From Pseudomonadota bacterium (GTDB lineage: Bacteria > Pseudomonadota > Alphaproteobacteria > Acetobacterales > Acetobacteraceae), in assembly GCA_021845555.1 (NCBI GenBank), contig JAJZVS010000092.1, positions 1-10,837 on the forward strand: a stretch of DNA of 10,837 nucleotides, read 5' to 3'. Position numbers and translations under genes: made by a program. The notes beneath the pieces were generated by a model. That model was not told the origin of the DNA. It saw nothing but the letters and a program-made list of their open reading frames with translations, and ran no database searches. Below, one piece after another: positions 6,450 to 10,837 of the stretch; the stretch's first letter is position 1; each line of letters starts with the position of its first letter.

Positions 6450-8147
6450 ATGACCCAGTCCCCGACCAAGCCGCCCCGCGGCCTCGCGCGCAACACCGCC
6501 GGCTACGGCGATCCCGACTTCGCGCTCTATCTGCGCCGGTCGTTCGCCAAATCGATGGGCTATTCGCAGGCGATGCTGGATCGCCCGGTGGTCGGCATCG
6601 TCGATACGGGGTCGGACTACAACAACTGCCACCGCACGGTGCCCGAGCTGATCGAGGCGGTGAAGCGCGGCATCCTCGCCGCCGGCGGCCTGCCGCTGGC
6701 GTTTCCCACGGTCAGCCTGTGCGAGCCGTCGCTGTTTCCGACCTCGATGCACTATCGCAACCTCGCCGCGCTCGATACCGAAGCGATGCTGAGCGCGCAG
6801 CCGATGGATGCCGCGGTGCTGGTGGGCGGCTGCGACAAGACCGTGCCGGCGCAGCTGATGGCGGCGGCCTCGGCCAACGTGCCCTGCATCCAGCTGGTCA
6901 CCGGCCCGATGCTGGCCACGCCGTTCCAGGGGGAGCGGCTGTCGGCCTGCACCGATTGCCGGCGCTACTGGGCAGCCTATCGCGCCGGCGCCGTCTCGGC
7001 GGAGAAGATCGCCGGGATCGAGGAGCGGCTGGCCACCACCGCCGGCACCTGCGGCGTGATGGGCACCGCCTCCACCATGGCCTGCCTCGCGGAAGCACTG
7101 GGCATGATGCCGCCCAACACCGCCGCGATCCCCGCCGTGCACGCCGAACGCCTGCGCGCCGCCGAGGATGCCGGCGCCCGCGCGGTGGCGCTGATCGAAC
7201 ACCCGATCCGCCCGGCCGAGATCATCACCGAGGCGTCGGTGGAGAACGCGCTGCGCGTGCTGCTGGCGATCGGCGGCTCGACCAACGCGCTGATCCATCT
7301 GACCGCGATCGCCGGGCGGCGCGGCATCCGCATCGATCTGGCGCGGCTGAACGAGCTGTCCGACACCACCCCCGTCCTGGTCGATCTGAAACCGACCGGG
7401 GAGGGCTACATGGAGGATTTCCATTCCGCCGGCGGCCTGCCCGCGCTGCTGTGGGAACTGCGCGACCTGCTGCATGGGGAGGCGATCGACGTGACCGGCA
7501 AGACGCTCGCCGATCGCCTGCGCGCGCCGGAATTCGTCGATCGCCGCTACATCCGTGCGCGCGCCGAGCCGGTCTCCCCGGTGGGCGGGCTCGTGTCGCT
7601 GTTCGGGTCGCTGGCGCCGCGCGGGGCCATCCTCAAGCGTAGCGCGGCAACGCCGGCGCTGTTCGAGATGGAGGCGCGCGCCCTGGTGTTCGACGGGCTG
7701 GCGGACCTCGCCGCGCGCATCGACGACCCGGCGCTGGATGTCACCGAGCGCGACATCATGGTGCTGAAGAACGCCGGCCCGCTGTCGCCGGCCGGGATGC
7801 CGGAAGCCGGCTACCTGCCGATCCCCAAGAAGCTCGCCCGTGCGGGGGTGAAGGACATGGTGCGGATGAGCGATTGCCGCATGTCCGGCACCGCCTTCGG
7901 CACGATCGTGCTGCATATCGCGCCGGAGGCCGCCGCCGGCGGGCCGCTCGCGCTGGTGGAGACGGGGGATCGCATCCGGCTTTCGGTGCGCGAACGCAAG
8001 CTCGACCTGCTGGTGGGGGAGGACGAACTCGCCCGCCGTCGCGCCGCCTGGCGCAAGCCGGAGGTGCCGGCCCGCGGCTGGGACCGTATCGTGGCCGAGC
8101 AGGTGCTGCAGGCCGACGAGGGTTGCGATCTGGCGGTGCTGCGCTGA
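6450..8147 (+). CDS. IlvD/Edd family Fe-S dehydratase, sugar-acid dehydratase-like
   Basis: A 565-residue IlvD/Edd family protein. Cys60 (DYNNCHR), Cys128 (GGCDKT) and Cys201 (GTCGVMGTA) match the three cysteines that hold a [2Fe-2S] cluster in pentonate dehydratases. Lys130 matches the carbamylated Mg-binding lysine, and Ser479 in SDCRMSGTAFG matches the catalytic base. Family enzymes remove water from 2,3-dihydroxy acids: dihydroxyacid dehydratase in branched-chain synthesis, or aldonate dehydratases in sugar-acid catabolism. The length and placement in a catabolic-looking cluster favour a catabolic sugar-acid or related hydroxy-acid substrate over branched-chain biosynthesis; that is inference. 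It lies 46 bp after the MmgE/PrpD gene and lacks a Shine-Dalgarno sequence, so it may be transcribed separately. Cys476 replaces the more usual small residue in the DxRxSG motif. Confidence 0.9.
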   Translation: MTQSPTKPPRGLARNTAGYGDPDFALYLRRSFAKSMGYSQAMLDRPVVGIVDTGSDYNNCHRTVPELIEAVKRGILAAGGLPLAFPTVSLCEPSLFPTSMHYRNLAALDTEAMLSAQPMDAAVLVGGCDKTVPAQLMAAASANVPCIQLVTGPMLATPFQGERLSACTDCRRYWAAYRAGAVSAEKIAGIEERLATTAGTCGVMGTASTMACLAEALGMMPPNTAAIPAVHAERLRAAEDAGARAVALIEHPIRPAEIITEASVENALRVLLAIGGSTNALIHLTAIAGRRGIRIDLARLNELSDTTPVLVDLKPTGEGYMEDFHSAGGLPALLWELRDLLHGEAIDVTGKTLADRLRAPEFVDRRYIRARAEPVSPVGGLVSLFGSLAPRGAILKRSAATPALFEMEARALVFDGLADLAARIDDPALDVTERDIMVLKNAGPLSPAGMPEAGYLPIPKKLARAGVKDMVRMSDCRMSGTAFGTIVLHIAPEAAAGGPLALVETGDRIRLSVRERKLDLLVGEDELARRRAAWRKPEVPARGWDRIVAEQVLQADEGCDLAVLR

Positions 8148-8166
8148 GCGGGGAACGATCGGGGCG

Positions 8167-8194
8167 TAACGGTATTGCAAGTTCTACCCCGTTA
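8167..8194. repeat. Weak inverted repeat between the IlvD/Edd and PEP-CTERM genes
   Basis: TAACGG (8167-8172) and CCGTTA (8189-8194) are perfect 6-base inverted copies separated by 16 bases, in the 85 bp gap before the secreted-protein gene. The spacing would suit an operator for a dimeric regulator; there is no following T run, so a terminator is unlikely. The short arms mean chance cannot be excluded. Confidence 0.25.
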
Positions 8195-8232
8195 GGGCAG
8201 CGTCGGTGGTCGTATCGAAGGGGCGGTCGGGA

Positions 8233-8874
8233 ATGAAGCTCGGGTTGGTCATGGCGGCGCTGTTGGCCGCGGGTACGATTGCCACTGCCCACGCAGGGAC
8301 GATCTTCAGCACCTTTGGGCCGGGCCAGACGTTCAGCAGCGGCACCGGGCTCACGATCAACGGCGGTTCCAGCGGCGAAAGCATCGCCGAGCCGTTCACC
8401 CCCGGTAGCAACACGTCGGTGGGAAGTGTGGCCCTGGCCCTGTTCGGGTCGGCGGCGATGAGCCTGACGCTGGAGGGCGATGCCTTCGGGGTGCCGAGCG
8501 GCAGCGGCGCGGTAATCACGGCATCGTTCACGCCGAATACAGTTTCGGCGCAGGTGTTCACTTTCACCCTGCCCACGCCGGTGGCCGTGACGGCTCGCAC
8601 GCAATACTGGCTGGTCGCGCAGTCCGCGGACACGACCGGGGATTCCTGGGCCCCGGCCGTCGCGTCGGTGACTTCACCCTCGGCCTATTACCAGTCCACG
8701 GGCACGACGACCTGGACGAGCCTGGCCCCCGCCAACGTCCTCGCGTTCAGCGTCAGCACGCCGACGTCCGCGACCGTGCCCGAACCCGCCAGCCTGCCGC
8801 TGCTCGGCACCGGCATGCTGCTCGCCCTGGCACTGGGCGCCCGCCGGCCCAAAGGGGCGGACCGGCGGGACTGA
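8233..8874 (+). CDS. Secreted PEP-CTERM sorting-domain protein (choice-of-anchor R-like)
   Basis: A 213-residue protein with a Sec signal peptide, MKLGLVMAALLAAGTIATAHA, with likely cleavage before Gly22. The Ser/Thr/Gly-rich secreted body (STFGPGQTFSSG, an EPFTPG-SNTSVGSVALALFG stretch, QYWLVAQSADTTGDSW) resembles the choice-of-anchor R domain seen in PEP-CTERM proteins. The C terminus is a complete PEP-CTERM signal: VPEPASLPLLG (182-192), a hydrophobic segment to about 202, then an Arg-rich tail GARRPKGADRR. In this system an exosortase cleaves at the PEP motif and the protein goes to the cell surface or extracellular matrix, often with exopolysaccharide. No exosortase gene is present here. 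ATG at 8233 is chosen because it starts the signal peptide cleanly; GTG-type or upstream starts at 8206 would add polar residues. The function of the body is unknown. Confidence 0.85.
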   Translation: MKLGLVMAALLAAGTIATAHAGTIFSTFGPGQTFSSGTGLTINGGSSGESIAEPFTPGSNTSVGSVALALFGSAAMSLTLEGDAFGVPSGSGAVITASFTPNTVSAQVFTFTLPTPVAVTARTQYWLVAQSADTTGDSWAPAVASVTSPSAYYQSTGTTTWTSLAPANVLAFSVSTPTSATVPEPASLPLLGTGMLLALALGARRPKGADRRD

Positions 8875-8881
8875 CGCACGG

Positions 8882-8899
8882 CGGGGCGGCTACGCCCCG
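8882..8899. terminator. Hairpin at the convergent ends of the PEP-CTERM gene and metZ
   Basis: CGGGGCG (8882-8888) and CGCCCCG (8893-8899) form a perfect 7 bp stem with a 4-base loop, lying 7 bases after the PEP-CTERM stop. The loop contains the metZ TAG stop codon (8890-8892 on the minus strand). It is placed where a shared bidirectional terminator would be expected, but neither strand has a T run after it, so it may instead be an RNA 3'-end stabiliser or act with Rho. Confidence 0.4.
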
Positions 8900-10077
8900 G
8901 CCAGCGCCTGCGCCAGATCGTCCGTCAGGTCCGCCGCGTCCTCCAGCCCCACGGACAGCCGGATCACCCCGTCGGTGATGCCCAGCCGCGCGCGTTCCTC
9001 GGCACCGATCCGCATATGCGTGGTGGTGGCCGGATGGGTCGCCAGCGACTTCGAATCGCCCAGATTGTTGGAAATCGCGATCAGCCCGAACCGGTTCATC
9101 GCCCGGAACGCGGCGTCCTTGCCGCCGGCAAGCTCGAACGTGACGACCGTGCCGCCGCCGCTCATTTGCGCCTTTGCCAATGCGTGCTGCGGGTGGTCGG
9201 CCCGCGTCGGATACCAGACGCGCGACACCGCCGGCCGTGCCGCCAGGAACGCCGCGACCGTCTCGGCGCCGCGGCTCGCGGCAGCCACGCGCAGGGCCAG
9301 CGTCTCGATCCCCTTCAGCAGCAGCCAGGCGTTGAACGGCGACAGTGCGGGACCGGTGTTGCGCACGAAGGGCTGCAAGGTTTCATCGACCCATTTCTTG
9401 CGCCCCAACACAGCCCCGCCCAGCACGCGGCCCTGGCCGTCGATATGCTTGGTGCAGGAATAGACCACCACGTCCGCGCCGAGTTCCAGCGGCTGCTGCA
9501 ACAAGGGCGTGGCGAACACGTTATCGACCACCACGATCGCCCCCGCGGCGTGCGCCAGATCGGCCACCGCGCGCAGATCGACCAGTTCCAGCATCGGGTT
9601 GGACGGGGTTTCCACCAGCACGAGCTGCGCCGGGCGGGACAGCGCGGCGCGCCACTGCGCCAGATCGGCGCCATCCACGAATTCCGACGTGATGCCGTAG
9701 CGCGGCAGCAAGGTGGAGACGATCCAGTGGCAGGAGCCGAACAGCGCCCGCGAGGCCACCACCCGGTCGCCCGCTTTCAGATGCGACAGCAGCGCGGCAT
9801 GCACCGCGGCCATGCCGGTGGCGGTGACGCGGCAGGCCTCGGCGCCCTCGATCAGCGCCAGCCGGGCTTCCAACATGCCGACGGTCGGGTTGCCGAAGCG
9901 CGAATACTGGTAGTGCTCGACGGAGCCGTTGAACGTCCCCTCGGCCTGCTCGGCGCTGTCATAGACGAAGCCGGAGGTGAGGAAGAGCGCCTCGGACGTC
10001 TCGCCGAAGTTGGAGCGGACGGTCCCGCCGTGGATCAGGCGGGTGGCGGGGCGGAGGGAGTTGGGATCGGTGGTCAT
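8890..10077 (-). CDS. metZ: O-succinylhomoserine sulfhydrylase MetZ
   Basis: A 395-residue PLP enzyme of the Cys/Met metabolism family. It has the MetZ-typical N terminus LRPATRLIHGGTVRSNFGETSEA followed by LTSGFVYDSAEQAE; YSRFGNPT (58-65); ATGMAA (86-91); Asp185 in VVDNVFATP; and the Schiff-base Lys210 in YSCTKHIDGQGR, with FNAWLLLKGIETL and SNNLGDSKSLATHPATTTH further on. It makes homocysteine from O-succinylhomoserine and sulfide in methionine synthesis in the cytoplasm; O-acetylhomoserine use is possible. The ATG at 10077 matches the family N terminus and has AGGG 7 bases upstream. An in-frame GTG at 10152 would add 25 unconserved residues and is rejected. A SAM-II riboswitch upstream implies repression by S-adenosylmethionine. 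It converges on the PEP-CTERM gene with a 15 bp gap. Confidence 0.93.
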   Translation of the reverse strand: MTTDPNSLRPATRLIHGGTVRSNFGETSEALFLTSGFVYDSAEQAEGTFNGSVEHYQYSRFGNPTVGMLEARLALIEGAEACRVTATGMAAVHAALLSHLKAGDRVVASRALFGSCHWIVSTLLPRYGITSEFVDGADLAQWRAALSRPAQLVLVETPSNPMLELVDLRAVADLAHAAGAIVVVDNVFATPLLQQPLELGADVVVYSCTKHIDGQGRVLGGAVLGRKKWVDETLQPFVRNTGPALSPFNAWLLLKGIETLALRVAAASRGAETVAAFLAARPAVSRVWYPTRADHPQHALAKAQMSGGGTVVTFELAGGKDAAFRAMNRFGLIAISNNLGDSKSLATHPATTTHMRIGAEERARLGITDGVIRLSVGLEDAADLTDDLAQALAGA

Positions 10078-10081
10078 GGGT

Positions 10082-10107
10082 CGGCCCTGGGTCTGAAGGT
10101 GGGGCCG
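10082..10107 (-). promoter_or_regulatory. Hairpin covering the metZ Shine-Dalgarno sequence
   Basis: On the metZ mRNA, CGGCCC (10107-10102) and GGGCCG (10087-10082) form a perfect 6 bp stem around a 14-base loop. The 3' arm contains most of the AGGG ribosome binding site (10088-10085) that serves the ATG at 10077. It is therefore a good candidate for the translational off-state of the SAM-II riboswitch upstream. The pairing is seen directly; its role is inferred. Confidence 0.5.
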
Positions 10108-10155
10108 GCCATCGGAGGGCGTGTGCCCCGGGCGGGGAGCCGCCAGGAGCACGGG

Positions 10156-10210
10156 CCTCTTTAGCGCGCTTGTTTCACCTCGCCGCAATCCGGCCGGACA
10201 AATCACGAGG
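10156..10210 (-). ncRNA. SAM-II riboswitch aptamer upstream of metZ
   Basis: Read on the minus strand, the 55-base element starts CCTCGTGATTTG, has a small variable hairpin TCCGGCCGGA, then TTGCGGCGAGGTGAAACAAG and GCGCGCTAAAGAGG. This matches the conserved SAM-II (metA motif) layout: stem P1 (CCTCG at 10210-10206 with CGAGG at 10182-10178), the GATTTG strand, the AAACAAG segment, and the 3' GCTAAA(G)AGG that forms the pseudoknot around S-adenosylmethionine. SAM-II elements are characteristic of alphaproteobacterial methionine genes, and metZ is a standard target. It ends 78 bases before the metZ ATG, so it acts through the intervening leader, with a possible promoter just upstream. Confidence 0.9.
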
Positions 10211-10232
10211 GGCGGGGGAACCGCCGGGGCCG

Positions 10233-10262
10233 CTTCTATGCCCCGGCGGATTGCGCCGTCAA
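10233..10262 (-). promoter_or_regulatory. Predicted metZ promoter
   Basis: On the minus strand TTGACG (10262-10257, five of six to the sigma-70 -35 consensus) is followed after 18 bp by TAGAAG (10238-10233, four of six to the -10 consensus). Transcription would begin near 10226, some 15 bases before the SAM-II aptamer, which is the expected position for a riboswitch-controlled leader. Confidence 0.5.
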
Positions 10263-10279
10263 GCCGGCGGCCCTATAAA
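10251..10279 (+). promoter_or_regulatory. Predicted tRNA-Gly promoter
   Basis: TATAAA (10274-10279) is a near-consensus -10 element, with TTGCGC (10251-10256) as a weak -35 at 17 bp spacing. The start would fall near 10286, leaving a leader of about 10 bases before the tRNA. The segment after the -10 box, CCGGGGG, is a GC-rich discriminator of the kind linked to stringent (ppGpp) control of stable RNA genes. Confidence 0.6.
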
Positions 10280-10296
10280 CCGGGGGCCGCGCCGGC

Positions 10297-10370
10297 GCGG
10301 GTGTAGTTCAATGGTAGAACGGCAGCTTCCCAAGCTGCACACGAGGGTTCGATTCCCTTCACCCGCTCCA
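10297..10370 (+). tRNA. tRNA-Gly, anticodon CCC
   Basis: A complete cloverleaf can be drawn. The acceptor is GCGGGTG with CACCCGC, the D arm GTTC/GAAC with loop AATGGTA, the anticodon stem GCAGC/GCTGC with loop TTCCCAA (anticodon CCC, reading GGG), and the T arm GAGGG/CCCTT with loop TTCGATT. The discriminator base is T, and CCA is encoded at 10368-10370. It closely resembles bacterial glycine tRNAs of this anticodon. It is transcribed away from metZ and points at the thiolase gene end only 10 bp beyond, with no obvious T-rich terminator. Confidence 0.97.
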
Positions 10371-10380
10371 GCCCGCTCCC

Positions 10381-10837
10381 TTACGGCGCCTCGTTGCCGA
10401 AGATGATCGTCCCCGAAGCGGCGAACATCCCGCCCACCCCGTGGCAGACCGAGATCTTCGCCCCCGGAATCTGCGCCGGCGCGATGCCGCGCATCTGCCG
10501 CACGCTCTCCTGCAGCGCATACATCCCGTACATGCCGGAGTGCATGTAGGACAGCCCGCCGCCATTGGTATTGAGCGGCAGCTTGCCACCCGGCGCGGTG
10601 TTGCGCTCGGAGATGAAGCGCCCCGCCTCCCCGCGCGGCACGAAGCCGAGATCCTCCAGCCCATAGAGCGGCAGATGCGCGAAGGCGTCGTAGATCATCA
10701 GGTGATCCACGTCCTTGTGCGTGATCCCCGCTTCGCGGAACGCGGTCGGGCCGGCGACGCGGAAGGCGCGGGAGGAGGTGAAATCCTCCATCTGGCTCAC
10801 CATCGGCGTTTCCACGCTCTCCCCGGTGCCGAGGATA
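10381..10837 (-). CDS. Thiolase-family protein, C-terminal part (cut by window edge)
   Basis: The last 151 residues are visible, reading leftward from the window end to TAA at 10383-10381. The stretch ILGTGESVETPMVSQMEDFTSSRAF, then NTNGGGLSYMHSGMYGMYAL and ISVCHGVGGMFAASGTIIFGNE, matches the C-terminal domain of thiolase-superfamily proteins of the acetyl-CoA acetyltransferase or SCP2-like (lipid-transfer) type. The histidine in MHSGMYG and the CHGVGG loop occupy the positions of the conserved HPxGxxG and CxG thiolase motifs, though both are divergent. The nucleophilic cysteine of the N-terminal half is outside the window, so catalytic competence cannot be judged. It probably acts on acyl-CoA substrates. 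It converges on tRNA-Gly with a 10 bp gap. Confidence 0.85.
   Translation of the reverse strand, partial: ILGTGESVETPMVSQMEDFTSSRAFRVAGPTAFREAGITHKDVDHLMIYDAFAHLPLYGLEDLGFVPRGEAGRFISERNTAPGGKLPLNTNGGGLSYMHSGMYGMYALQESVRQMRGIAPAQIPGAKISVCHGVGGMFAASGTIIFGNEAP

Noticed and set aside
8163..8179. A sigma-54-like element (GG...TTGCA) before the PEP-CTERM gene, of interest because some PEP-CTERM genes use sigma-54 promoters.
   Set aside because: The GG and GC dinucleotides are separated by 12 bases, not the required 10, and the TGGC block is absent.
337..8180. Very long open frames on the minus strand opposite the plus-strand genes (for example 337-2817, 2742-5396, 4868-6496 and 6024-8180).
   Set aside because: They encode Arg/Gly/Pro/Ala/Gln-rich proteins with no recognisable domains and lie opposite genes with clear catalytic motifs. 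High third-position GC removes stop codons from the opposite frames, which explains them.
10078..10152. GTG at 10152-10150 as the metZ start, directly after the AGAGG end of the aptamer.
   Set aside because: It leaves only 3 bases between AGAGG and the start and adds 25 residues not found in MetZ proteins, whereas the ATG at 10077 gives the conserved N terminus and a well-spaced AGGG.
9016..10164. Long plus-strand open frame opposite metZ.
   Set aside because: It is low-complexity in composition (rich in Arg, Gln, Gly and His), has no family resemblance and lies antisense to a well-supported gene.
10362..10379. Direct repeat CCCGCTCC at the tRNA-Gly 3' end (10362-10369) and just after it (10372-10379), suggestive of an integration site.
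   Set aside because: It is only 8 bases in GC-rich DNA, the copies are 2 bases apart and there is no integrase or island between or beside them.
1..10837. CRISPR arrays, insertion sequences, integrases, phage genes and rRNA.
   Set aside because: I saw no tandem repeat-spacer pattern, transposase or integrase motifs, or rRNA-like sequence anywhere in the window.

Overview
The window is GC-rich, gene-dense DNA from an alphaproteobacterium. An Acetobacteraceae or other Rhodospirillales member is the best guess. The clues are aconitase (acnA) divergent from cytochrome c biogenesis genes ccmA-ccmB, methionine synthesis by a MetZ-type sulfhydrylase under a SAM-II riboswitch, very strong GC bias at third codon positions, and no sign of mobile DNA. 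The assignment is inferred from gene content, not from a database search.

Layout: (1) 1-241, minus strand: the first 80 codons of acnA. (2) 408-1663, plus strand: ccmA and ccmB, overlapping by 4 bp, the ATPase and one membrane subunit of the Ccm haem-maturation ABC complex; ccmC does not follow. (3) 1747-8147, plus strand: five enzyme genes in a row, namely a limonene-monooxygenase-like flavin enzyme, a class III aminotransferase, an enoyl-CoA hydratase, an MmgE/PrpD family protein and an IlvD/Edd family Fe-S dehydratase. Only the first pair overlap; the other gaps are 29-46 bp. This looks like a catabolic module of unknown substrate, and it has no regulator, transporter, CoA ligase or flavin reductase in the window. 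(4) 8233-8874, plus strand: a small secreted PEP-CTERM protein. (5) 8890-10077, minus strand: metZ, preceded at 10156-10210 by a clear SAM-II aptamer and a possible Shine-Dalgarno-sequestering hairpin. (6) 10297-10370, plus strand: tRNA-Gly(CCC), whose promoter lies back to back with that of metZ. (7) 10381-10837, minus strand: the C-terminal third of a thiolase-family protein, cut by the window edge.

How the genes fit together: acnA, ccmAB, metZ and the tRNA are housekeeping. Region 3 is the accessory part. Its families (monooxygenation, amino transfer, hydration and two kinds of dehydration) suggest stepwise breakdown of an organic compound, but the sequence does not identify it. The most informative regulatory element is the metZ leader, where the aptamer, a downstream hairpin covering the ribosome binding site and a possible alternative pairing can be read directly.
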